DNA of 32,177 nucleotides, from positions 139,038 through 171,214 of the forward strand of contig CALLAL010000016.1 of the NCBI GenBank assembly GCA_938002255.1, given 5' to 3'. The notes below the pieces were generated by a model. It saw nothing but the letters and a program-made list of their open reading frames with translations. It was not told the origin of the DNA and did not search any database. Position 1 is the first letter of the stretch. Each line of letters begins with the position of its first letter. Source of the stretch: an uncultured bacterium. Its GTDB lineage: Bacteria; Desulfobacterota; BSN033; UBA1163. Shown piece by piece: positions 1-7,002 of the stretch. Both the position numbers and the translations under genes were made by a program.

Positions 1-1
1 G

Positions 2-421
2 ATGTATCTATTCGATACGGATGCGATCAGTCAAGTGATCAAAAGGAACCCTTCCATTCCGTTTATTAGAAGGGTGGCGTCCATTGATATTGAGAAACAA
101 TTTACAACAGCCATCACAGTTGGCGAACTGGTTTACGGGGCATTGAAAAGCAACCGCCCTGAATATTTTATTGATAAACTCGAAAGGCTCGTCTGGCCGA
201 ATATCCAGATCCTCCCTTTCGATGAAGAATCCGCAAAGATTTACGGTAAGCTGAGGGCTGAATTGGAGAGAAAAGGAACACCTCTCATCGAACCGGATTT
301 GAGGATAGCCTCCATCGCCATCTGCCATGATTTAATCATCATTACGGGAAACATCAGGCATTTTTTAAAAATCCCCGGACTTAAAGTTGAAGATTGGATA
401 CACGGGAGGAATGAAAATTAA
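2..421 (+). CDS. vapC: VapC-family PIN-domain ribonuclease toxin
   Basis: This 139-residue PIN-domain protein is of the type II toxin VapC kind, a Mg2+-dependent endoribonuclease that usually cuts tRNA or rRNA. The sequence opens with the typical MYLFDTDAI (acidic D5 and D7). It has E42 in GELVYGA and D99 in PDLRIASIA, then ITGNIRHF near residue 115, the usual fourth position. Length and N-terminus match the family, so the ATG at base 2 is very likely the true start. The cognate antitoxin would lie just upstream, outside the window. Downstream lies a string of other toxin-antitoxin genes and remnants, so this looks like a TA-rich accessory patch. All key acidic residues are present, so it may be active. 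Confidence 0.85.
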   Translation: MYLFDTDAISQVIKRNPSIPFIRRVASIDIEKQFTTAITVGELVYGALKSNRPEYFIDKLERLVWPNIQILPFDEESAKIYGKLRAELERKGTPLIEPDLRIASIAICHDLIIITGNIRHFLKIPGLKVEDWIHGRNEN

Positions 422-480
422 GGTAAAAAACAAATGGAACTTTTAAGTGATCCACCTCCGCGGAATGTCCCGAAGGATAG

Positions 481-735
481 CAGAAGGTAGGAAAAAATGC
501 CGTTAGTAAGACGCTCGAGGGATTTAGAAAAGACCGAAAAGAGATCATTGGAAGCTGGATATTGCTTAGTATCAATAGAGACCTTCCAATTCCAGAGCTC
601 GGCCATTTCGGGGTAAAAAAGTTTAAAGAGATTGCGGCATAGATTTCAAAACTAGGCTCGATCTCTCACGGCAAATTGATTAAAAGGTTGAGATGGTTCG
701 GATTTCAGGGTTGCTGTCCTGTGGTTGAAAATATG
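481..735 (+). pseudogene. Probable HicA toxin remnant with unidentified upstream fragment
   Basis: This gap between vapC and the nucleotidyltransferase gene holds decayed coding sequence. In one frame, 643-735 reads ISKLGSISHGKLIKRLRW then FGFQG, which resembles the N-terminus of HicA/YcfA mRNA interferases (SH-x-LI-x-RL, GF-x-G). The next residues, CCPVVENM, sit where HicA normally has a PGGKH-M segment, and after that the sequence is the nucleotidyltransferase gene. No ATG precedes it and the rest of HicA is missing. Upstream in the same frame, 481-642 encodes an unrecognised stretch ending RDLPIPELGHFGVKKFKEIAA and a stop. It could be the tail of a HicB-like antitoxin, but I cannot show that. 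Confidence 0.42.
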
Positions 736-1155
736 CCGAAGAAAAAATTATCTACAAAGGAGAAAGAGGGGCTGGTTAAGAAGATATCCGATATCCTAAA
801 GGCAAAAGGGTATATTTCCTTTGCATACATTTTTGGTTCCTTTGTTTCTGAAAACGATTTTAAAGATATAGATGTGGCCGTTTTCGTTTCCAGCGATGGA
901 GGAGGGTCTCCGTTAAAACTTGAATTAAAGTTGGAAGGTGAGATAGGGGATGCGATTCACATCTCGACTGATGTAAGAGTCATTAACAATGCTCCGGTGC
1001 CCTTTGTTTACAACGTCCTAAAAGGCGGGATTATGATTGTAGATAAAAACAAGTTCCTCAGGTCTGATTTCGAAGGGTTGATCTATAAAAAATATTTTGA
1101 TTTTCAACATTTAAGGAATGAATATTTAAGGGGGATCACCAATGCCCCTCTTTAA
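733..1155 (+). CDS. MNT-type minimal nucleotidyltransferase (MntA-like antitoxin)
   Basis: A small nucleotidyltransferase of about 140 residues. It carries the pol-beta-superfamily signature GSF-x8-D-x-D: G35-S36-F37, then D45 and D47 in KDIDVAVF. MntA proteins of this type pair with HEPN-domain HepT toxins and neutralise them by AMP transfer onto the HEPN active site. The gene overlaps the following HEPN gene by 14 bases, the usual MNT-HEPN arrangement. I chose the ATG at 733. An upstream TTG (676) would extend the protein, but that extension looks like HicA remnant and is not part of the MNT fold. The antitoxin role is inferred from context, and its partner here looks broken. Confidence 0.72.
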   Translation: MPKKKLSTKEKEGLVKKISDILKAKGYISFAYIFGSFVSENDFKDIDVAVFVSSDGGGSPLKLELKLEGEIGDAIHISTDVRVINNAPVPFVYNVLKGGIMIVDKNKFLRSDFEGLIYKKYFDFQHLRNEYLRGITNAPL

Positions 1156-1741
1156 TCCAGATAAGATAACGAGATTGGTTTCTGAGATGCGTAAGGCCTT
1201 AAGTCGTTTGAAGTCCCTTGCCACCCTTGATAAAGAGTCATTCCTAAATGATCCGGACAAAATAGGAAGTGCAAAGTATTATTTCGTTATTGCCATAGAA
1301 TCTTGTATTGATCTATGTAACCACATTATATCTCAGAATAGCTATCGAGCCCCAGAAGATTACGCGGATACCTTTCAGGTTTTAGGAGAGCAAGGTGTTT
1401 TTCAAAAGGACTTTTTTAAAACTGGAGAAGCTTTAGTTTTTAACCAGAACAGGTTTGATGAAAAAAAGTCTCTTCCCCCTTTATCTTGGACCTTGAAGCT
1501 TATAGGAGATAAAAGGGATTATATTGAAAGCCACAAAGAACGGGCGAAGCGAGGACCGTCGAGATTCAAGACCTGCGATCTCAACGATTCACATAAGACA
1601 TTAAGCATCGATCTCACTGTTGCAGAAAAAGCAGTAGCCCTGAGACATTCTTATGGATGGAAACTTCGTGACGCTTTTCTAGGCAGCTCTTACAATCATC
1701 CATCATCTAAACCTTGCAGTTGCATAGAGGGCCATGGGTAA
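1142..1741 (+). pseudogene. Truncated HepT/DUF86 HEPN toxin fused to foreign sequence
   Basis: The first 90 or so residues match HEPN/DUF86 HepT proteins: helical N-terminus, YYFVIAIESCIDLCNHIIS, and YADTFQVLGEQGVF. At that point the family normally continues into the catalytic RNxxVHxY motif, but the sequence departs at about base 1415 into TGEALVFNQNRFDEKK and never shows it. The only R-x5-H is RDYIESH, much too late to be the motif. The reading frame stays open to 199 residues, against roughly 140 for the family. Its tail (bases 1600-1724) looks like a PIN-domain fragment. I read this as an inactivated toxin created by deletion or recombination. The 5' overlap with the MNT gene is intact. 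Confidence 0.62.
1600..1725 (+). pseudogene. Frameshifted C-terminal fragment of a PIN-domain (VapC-like) toxin
   Basis: The frame of the upstream HEPN gene reads LTVAEKAVALRHSYGWKL then RDAF (to 1678). This resembles the segment of VapC-like PIN proteins that leads into the third acidic residue. After DAF the matching continuation is in another frame: from 1683 it reads AALTIIHHLNLAVA, the usual helix after the (L)xDA(F/L) motif, and then meets a stop at 1725. A frameshift and a stop therefore separate the two halves, and the N-terminal half of the gene is missing. It is a relic. Confidence 0.5.
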
Positions 1742-1752
1742 GGTAACCTGCT

Positions 1753-1935
1753 CTCCAACGCTTCGAATGGCGGTTAATTGGATGTGTTTATAGAATGGCT
1801 GGATTTCGCCTCAGGTGAACTCCCGTATGGGTTATAAACGTGGGTGCTCATTAACCTGAAGGTTCGCCTCGAAGCCTTTCCGAACGGTTCACCCATGTCC
1901 GTTTGGTTCATTTTTTTGCAATGGTAAGGATAACA
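1753..1935. repeat. Dispersed intergenic repeat, copy 1 (inverted relative to copy 2)
   Basis: Bases 1859-1887 are identical, as reverse complement, to bases 6706-6734 (29 of 29). Bases 1753-1775 match the reverse complement of 6819-6841 at 22 of 23 positions. The spacing between the two blocks is nearly the same in both copies, and weaker similarity fills in between and extends to about 1935. The core contains short internal palindromes (GTTCG and CGAAC). This fills most of the 250-base gap before the methyltransferase gene. No transposase lies beside it. Confidence 0.75.
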
Positions 1936-1991
1936 AAGCAGAGACAAAGGCTTCCGAAGACATACGATTCCGTTTTGATATAAAATGTTCA

Positions 1992-2804
1992 ATGGTCTTT
2001 AATCACTTGTTAGGAAGAAAAAAGATCTGTGAGGCAATGTTAGGTCACCCGGCGGTTCAATATGGGCTCTCTTCCACTCTCATCAGGATCGCCAAGGCAT
2101 TCGGCTTCCTGTATATCCAATTCTTCGGATATCCGTTTGATATTCCGAGCCGAATCCTGGCAAGGAAAATGTTAAAGATCTTAAAGGGAAACCCCAAAGG
2201 AATCGTTTTAGATGTAGGGTGTTCGCATGGAGCCTTCGATTTTGAATTAGCCCGGCGGGGATATGAAGTCATTGGGATAGATCTTAATCAGGAAAGCCTT
2301 GAGGTTGGGAATAAGATAAAGGAGATCTTGGGAATTGGAAATGTTGCTTTTTACCAGATGAATATTTTAAATGGAATATTTCAAAACGAAAGATTTGATG
2401 CTATCTTGATGTTTGAAACGTTGGAGCATATTCAAGAAGATTCAAGGGCCATTCAAGAAATATATCGGCTGTTAAAAAAAGAAGGGGTTTTTCTCCTCTC
2501 TGTTCCCTACGCAAAAGAGCCTCAAGAATATGGGCATCCCATCGGAGCGTGTCAGGCCAAGAACGGATCTTTTGTCACGATTGGAGAAGGGGGGAGCCAC
2601 TTTCGAAATGGCTATCGCTTGGAGCAATTAGATGAGCTCTTGGAAAAGGCTGGATTCCGAGTGATTCAAGGAGAATATTTATGTCTTTCCCATTGGCTTC
2701 ATGCGTCCATCTTTACTTTTCCCCTTAAATTTCCCCTTTCTCTCGTTGGAAGGTATTTCAGCCGAAACCGTGTCAAGGTATTCGTTCTGGCTAAAAAAGA
2801 CTGA
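1992..2804 (+). CDS. Class I SAM-dependent methyltransferase (glycan-cassette associated)
   Basis: A 270-residue Methyltransf_11/12-type enzyme that transfers a methyl group from S-adenosylmethionine. Motif I is VLDVGCSHG (about 72-80), the acidic end of strand beta2 is D97 in VIGIDLNQ, and FDAILMFETLEHI (about 135-147) is the usual motif after strand beta4. The region after 165 (SVPYAKEP, HFRNGYR) resembles methyltransferases in polysaccharide clusters. There is no transmembrane segment and the substrate cannot be told. The ATG at 1992 has a poor ribosome site; an internal ATG at 2037, preceded by GTGAGG, is an alternative. It starts a five-gene same-strand cassette ending at 6531, which suggests modification of a surface sugar or lipid carrier. 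Confidence 0.8.
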   Translation: MVFNHLLGRKKICEAMLGHPAVQYGLSSTLIRIAKAFGFLYIQFFGYPFDIPSRILARKMLKILKGNPKGIVLDVGCSHGAFDFELARRGYEVIGIDLNQESLEVGNKIKEILGIGNVAFYQMNILNGIFQNERFDAILMFETLEHIQEDSRAIQEIYRLLKKEGVFLLSVPYAKEPQEYGHPIGACQAKNGSFVTIGEGGSHFRNGYRLEQLDELLEKAGFRVIQGEYLCLSHWLHASIFTFPLKFPLSLVGRYFSRNRVKVFVLAKKD

Positions 2805-2849
2805 TGAGAATCGAAATGACAACCCAACGAAAAGATAATGGAATAAGTG

Positions 2850-3575
2850 ATGAATAAAGTGATCGTCATTATTCCAGCCTTTAATGAAGAAGCCTCAGTC
2901 GGGAAAGTCATCACCGAAGTGAAACAATTTCTCCCAGACGCTAACGTTCTGGTGGTGAATGATGGTTCGTCTGATCGGACCTCTGAGACAGCCAAAGGGA
3001 AAGGGGCAATTGTTTTGGATCTTCCGTTCAACTTAGGGATTGGCGGGGCCATGCAGGCGGGGTACTGGTATGCCTTTGAGAAAGGGTATGAGGTTGCCAT
3101 CCAGGTGGACGGGGATGGTCAGCATGATCCAAAGGAAATTTTCAAGCTTCTCAAAGCACTCGAAGAGAAAGCAGTGGACCTGGTGATTGGTTCCCGTTTT
3201 ATCGGTGATTCGGAGTTTAAATCCTCGATGATGAGAAGGATAGGCATTCTCATCTTTTCGAAAGTGATCTCATGGATTGTCGGACACCCGATTACAGATC
3301 CCACCTCAGGGTTCAGGGCGGCCAATCGAAAGGCTATTGAGTTGTTTGCATTCGATTATCCCCAGGATTACCCGGAGCCAGAGGTTTTAGTTCTTATTCA
3401 CAAATGTGGGTTGAAAATGGCTGAGGTTCCTATCGGCATGAGTAAGCGCTACGCTGGAGAGTCCTCGATTACTAAAATGCGTTCTGTCTATTATATGACA
3501 AAAGTCCTTCTGGCGATTTTGGTGGATTGTTTTAAAAAACCCCGTTTAGATTCAGGAGGGAAATATGCTACTTAA
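2850..3575 (+). CDS. Family 2 glycosyltransferase, dolichyl-phosphate-mannose-synthase type
   Basis: A 241-residue GT-A fold enzyme of the DPM1/polyprenyl-phosphate sugar transferase type. It shows IIPAFNEE at the N-terminus, VVNDGSSD with D38, and VDGDGQHD with D87/D89 as the metal- and nucleotide-binding acidic cluster, followed by GSRF and DPTSGFR. There are no C-terminal membrane helices, so a membrane partner is expected, and the next gene (DUF2304) is one. A GTG at 2847 precedes the ATG at 2850 and could also serve as start. The stop overlaps the next gene by 11 bases, so the pair is translationally coupled. It probably loads a sugar onto a polyprenyl phosphate carrier for export. Confidence 0.88.
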   Translation: MNKVIVIIPAFNEEASVGKVITEVKQFLPDANVLVVNDGSSDRTSETAKGKGAIVLDLPFNLGIGGAMQAGYWYAFEKGYEVAIQVDGDGQHDPKEIFKLLKALEEKAVDLVIGSRFIGDSEFKSSMMRRIGILIFSKVISWIVGHPITDPTSGFRAANRKAIELFAFDYPQDYPEPEVLVLIHKCGLKMAEVPIGMSKRYAGESSITKMRSVYYMTKVLLAILVDCFKKPRLDSGGKYAT

Positions 3576-3954
3576 AGTTCAACTGATCGTGGGAGCCTTG
3601 AGCCTCGTTTTGATCGTCCTTACCTTCGAATTGATTCGGAAGGGGAGGCTTCGAGAGGAATATTCCATCCTCTGGCTCTCTACGGGCCTGGCCATTTTTT
3701 TATTCACCCTTTGGCCTGAATTTTTTCTTTCCCAGTTTTTTAGTCGGGTGACAGGGATTTTCTATCTTTCTGCCATTGTCCTTATCGCTTTTCTCTTCCT
3801 CCTGTTGATTGTGTTTCATTTTTCAGTCGTCATTTCGAGGCTCACTCATCAGAATAAGGAGTTAGCTCAACGATATGCTCTCTTGGAGCTGGAATTTCAG
3901 GCCTACAAAAAACAGCTTTCATCATTTCAACGTGGCGAACCTTGCAGGACTTGA
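3565..3954 (+). CDS. DUF2304 small membrane protein
   Basis: A 129-residue protein with three hydrophobic segments (about 3-22, 31-53 and 66-92) and a charged, coiled-coil-like tail (SRLTHQNKELAQRYALLELE). This matches DUF2304 proteins, which sit next to GT2 glycosyltransferases and are thought to anchor or assist them. Its start lies inside the upstream glycosyltransferase gene (11-base overlap), preceded by a good ribosome site (TCAGGAGGG). No catalytic motif is visible. The role as partner of the glycosyltransferase is inferred from the overlap and family context. Confidence 0.78.
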   Translation: MLLKVQLIVGALSLVLIVLTFELIRKGRLREEYSILWLSTGLAIFLFTLWPEFFLSQFFSRVTGIFYLSAIVLIAFLFLLLIVFHFSVVISRLTHQNKELAQRYALLELEFQAYKKQLSSFQRGEPCRT

Positions 3955-3993
3955 ATGAGTCCACCTTTCAGAAATCCCTAACAAGGGAGAACG

Positions 3994-5442
3994 ATGTCCT
4001 TTAATTCCCTCGCCTTTATTTTCTTTTTCCTTTTAGTCTCAACCCTCTATTTTGCCCTTCCACATCGCTGGCGATGGATTTGGCTCCTCGGGAGTGGTTA
4101 CTATTTTTACGTGACCTGGAAACCTGTTTTTCTTCTCTTCCTTGTGGCCCCAACGGTCCTGACCTATCTCTTAGCCTTACAGATGGGTAAGGTGAGCCTG
4201 TTCTCCAAAAGGAAAAGTTATTTACTCCTCTGTGTTCTGTTTAACCTCTCCCTCCTTTTTATTTTCAAATATTCCTATTTTTTTTATCATTCTTTTCGAG
4301 ACGTTTTGGGGCTTTCCTCCCATGCGCCTTCCTTTACGCTTCTTCTGCCGGTAGGGATCTCCTTTTATATTTTTAAATGCATAAGTTATGGTATGGATGT
4401 TTATCGGGGAACTCTAAAGCCTGAAAAGCATTTTGGAAGGTTTGCCCTTTATGTTTCTTTCTTCCCTCAACTTTTAGCTGGGCCCATTGAAAGGGCAACA
4501 AACCTCTTGCCCCAATTCTACCAAAGATTTCAATTTGATTATCAAAGGGTAACGGGCGGAATCAAAAGGATGCTATGGGGATTGTTCCAGAAAATGGTCA
4601 TCGCAGACAACGTGGCGAAACTGGTGGACTCCGTTTATAGCCAGCCAACTCAATATGAAGGCGTCACCCTGATGATCGCCACCGTTTTTTATGCCTTCCA
4701 GATTTACTGCGACTTCTCAGGTTACTCCCATATAGCTATAGGCGCAGCTCAGGTATTGGGATTCAAAACAATGGAGAATTTCAATCACCCCTATTTTGCC
4801 AAATCCATTCCTGACTTTTGGCGAAGATGGCATATTTCACTCTCCACATGGTTCAGGGATTATCTTTACATCCCCATGGGCGGCAAACGAGTTTCTATGC
4901 CTCGATGGTGTTTCAATTTGCTTATGGTGATGTTCATCTGCGGTCTCTGGCACGGGGCAAACTGGACCTTTGTGGTCTGGGGTGGGCTTCACGGATGTTA
5001 TCTCGTCCTGTCTGTAGCCACTCAACAGGTAAGGGAAAAGGTATGCGACGTCATTGGTCTGAAGAGAGTACCAAGATTTCATCAAGGACTGCGGATGGGG
5101 ATGACGTTTTGTCTCGTCTGCCTCGCCTGGATCTTTTTCAGGGCAAATTCAATCACAGATGCCCTCACGATCCTTCGCCATATATTTACAGGATGGGGAA
5201 ACCTTTCAGGAATCCTGGGACGTTTTCCTTTCTGGATGGAAATGCGATTTGAGTTCCTCATCGGGTTGATATCCATCGGAGTTCTTGTCGGGGTAGAGAT
5301 CTTAGAAAGAAAAGGGCCTCTTTTTTTTCTCCTCAATTCAAAACCCCTTTGGGTCCGCTGGTCTGTCTATTACACCCTTTTACTCTCCATCTTACTTTTT
5401 GGAGAATTTGGTTTCGTGCAGTTTATTTATTTCCAATTTTGA
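3994..5442 (+). CDS. MBOAT-family membrane O-acyltransferase (AlgI-like)
   Basis: A 482-residue polytopic protein of the membrane-bound O-acyltransferase family. It moves an acyl (usually acetyl) group across or along the inner membrane onto an exported polysaccharide. AlgI-type features are the N-terminal MSFNSLAFIFFFL, the LLPVGISFYIFKCISY segment, DFWRRWHISLSTWFRDYLYIP (about 275-295), and WHGANWTFVVWGGLHG, whose last histidine is the family's catalytic one. It has roughly ten hydrophobic segments. The length matches AlgI/PatA/DltB relatives. The next gene encodes an AlgJ/AlgX-like SGNH protein ten bases away, so the two likely act as an O-acylation module. Confidence 0.93.
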   Translation: MSFNSLAFIFFFLLVSTLYFALPHRWRWIWLLGSGYYFYVTWKPVFLLFLVAPTVLTYLLALQMGKVSLFSKRKSYLLLCVLFNLSLLFIFKYSYFFYHSFRDVLGLSSHAPSFTLLLPVGISFYIFKCISYGMDVYRGTLKPEKHFGRFALYVSFFPQLLAGPIERATNLLPQFYQRFQFDYQRVTGGIKRMLWGLFQKMVIADNVAKLVDSVYSQPTQYEGVTLMIATVFYAFQIYCDFSGYSHIAIGAAQVLGFKTMENFNHPYFAKSIPDFWRRWHISLSTWFRDYLYIPMGGKRVSMPRWCFNLLMVMFICGLWHGANWTFVVWGGLHGCYLVLSVATQQVREKVCDVIGLKRVPRFHQGLRMGMTFCLVCLAWIFFRANSITDALTILRHIFTGWGNLSGILGRFPFWMEMRFEFLIGLISIGVLVGVEILERKGPLFFLLNSKPLWVRWSVYYTLLLSILLFGEFGFVQFIYFQF

Positions 5443-5451
5443 AGGAAAGAG

Positions 5452-6531
5452 ATGAAAAAGTTCTTTTTGAGATCTTTACTCTTTTTACTGCCCTTCTTCG
5501 TCATCCTCTTCATCGAACTCTTTATGGTTCCCATAGATGTTTTCACTTTCCGAGCATGGGAATCTCTTGTGGTGCGGAAATACAAAACGGTTCTTCCCGG
5601 CCCATTCTATCCCAATCAAACACTGACGAAAGTAGAGGAAGGCGATTTGGCACACCACACTCCATTTGCGATCAAGAAGACTGTCCAATGGATCACAGAC
5701 CGTCATGGGTTTCGAAAATGGAATACGGATACGAAAAAATATCCGATGGTTATCATTGGAGACTCGAATATCGCAGGGGCCAGTTTGAGCCAAGAAGAGA
5801 TGCTGTCAGAAGTACTGGAAGCGGATTTGGGGATCAGTGTTTATCCTTTTGCCCCTGCCGGGATGAATTCTTTCTTAAAAGAGGAACGATTCAAGGAACA
5901 TCCACCAGACATCGTCATTTACGCAAGGGTCGAACGAGAGTTATTTGATTTATCCCCCATTAAACTGCGAAGAGATTGGAAGTGGGTATCCCGATTAAAA
6001 AATAGAGTAAGACATCTCGATTTCCTCCAAGCGATCTTTATCTATTTGGACCGTATGGCCAAAGGAAATATGCTCCATTACCTGAGGGCGAGTCTCAGAA
6101 GATCTTTTAGAGGGACACAGACTCATTCTCAAAGAGGAATGGAATCTATCTACGGCCGTCTCTTTTTCCTTCCACAGGCGAAGGAGGGCCAATCGATCTC
6201 TAAAGAAAAGATCAGAAACATCGCCGAAGTCATTCGATCCTACCGGGATGCGATGGCAAGCCGGGGAATTCGATTCATCTTTCTGCCCATCCCGGATAAA
6301 GAGAATATTTTTCATGAACTCCTTCAAATTTCAAAACCCACTTTTTTAGAACAATTGACAGATGAATTAGAGAGAGAAGGTGTGGAAACCCTCCATACAG
6401 TTAAGGCCTTTGAGGAGGCTTTTCGAGAAAAACAGATCCTCCTTTACCATCCAGATGACACCCACTGGAATGTCCATGGGGTAAAACTTGCTGCAACGTT
6501 GATCAAAAAACGATTAACGAATGAGAAATAG
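5452..6531 (+). CDS. AlgJ/AlgX-like SGNH-fold O-acetylation protein
   Basis: A 359-residue protein with an N-terminal signal anchor (about 5-27) and a predicted periplasmic body. SGNH-hydrolase features are GDSN at 103-106 (nucleophile S105) and DDTHWN at 335-340 (the Asp-x-His pair, with H338). AlgJ and AlgX of Pseudomonas alginate clusters share this layout and complete acetylation in the periplasm next to AlgI. The middle (about 190-240) is basic and less conserved. The gene follows the MBOAT gene by ten bases with the ribosome site GAAAGAGATG. The acyl-transfer role is inferred; the acceptor glycan is not identifiable. Confidence 0.78.
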   Translation: MKKFFLRSLLFLLPFFVILFIELFMVPIDVFTFRAWESLVVRKYKTVLPGPFYPNQTLTKVEEGDLAHHTPFAIKKTVQWITDRHGFRKWNTDTKKYPMVIIGDSNIAGASLSQEEMLSEVLEADLGISVYPFAPAGMNSFLKEERFKEHPPDIVIYARVERELFDLSPIKLRRDWKWVSRLKNRVRHLDFLQAIFIYLDRMAKGNMLHYLRASLRRSFRGTQTHSQRGMESIYGRLFFLPQAKEGQSISKEKIRNIAEVIRSYRDAMASRGIRFIFLPIPDKENIFHELLQISKPTFLEQLTDELEREGVETLHTVKAFEEAFREKQILLYHPDDTHWNVHGVKLAATLIKKRLTNEK

Positions 6532-7002
6532 ATTGATAGATAAAGGAGTTTTTGTTAAAAAAGTATCGTTAGAAGAACCCAATCGTATGGTGAGATTCGA
6601 AAATTTATTCAAATGGATATGAACATAAAGATCGAACAAGATATCATTTTGTTGGAGAGTGAACCCAGATGTCGCATGATTTCTGTTCAAACAGGCAAGG
6701 GGGATCCGTTCGGAAAGGCTTCGAGGCGAACCTTTTCTCGTATCGGCACAACCGTTTCGTTTCCCTGCTGGAATTCACGTTAAGTGAAGTCCCCCGTTTT
6801 CCAAAACATGATAAAAAAAACCGCCATTCGAAGCCTTGGAGGGCGGATTGCCCTTGCCCGTTTTTGCAACGGGGGGTTCATCAGTATCGAAAAAAAAGAG
6901 GGAACCAGAGTCTGGGCAACAGGGCCGTAATGATCGAGAAGGACGTACCAATAGGAATTTTATAATTTTTGGGAAGTCTTTTCATTTACAGAGGAGAAAA
7001 AA
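6532..7002. other. Intergenic region with repeat copy 2 and two tiny possible reading frames
   Basis: This 470-base gap separates the glycan cassette from the epimerase gene. It contains the inverted repeat copy (6665-6841) and a small hairpin (CCCGT at 6857-6861 against ACGGG at 6869-6873). Two short frames exist, 6521-6622 (33 codons) and 6619-6783 (54 codons, beginning MNIKIEQDII). The second runs into the repeat and picks up GDPFGKASRRTF, a string that the other repeat copy also encodes on the opposite strand. I do not regard either as a proven gene. Before the epimerase there is only a ribosome site (GAGGAG). Confidence 0.5.
6665..6841. repeat. Dispersed intergenic repeat, copy 2
   Basis: Inverted counterpart of the element at 1753-1935. 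It contains the 29-base identical core at 6706-6734 and the 22-of-23 block at 6819-6841. Together the two copies bracket the five-gene glycan cassette. The outer part (6665-6705) still aligns weakly with 1888-1935. Confidence 0.75.

Noticed and set aside
1774-1992. Minus-strand open frame of 72 codons
   Set aside because: It lies across the dispersed repeat and has no ribosome site or recognisable product.
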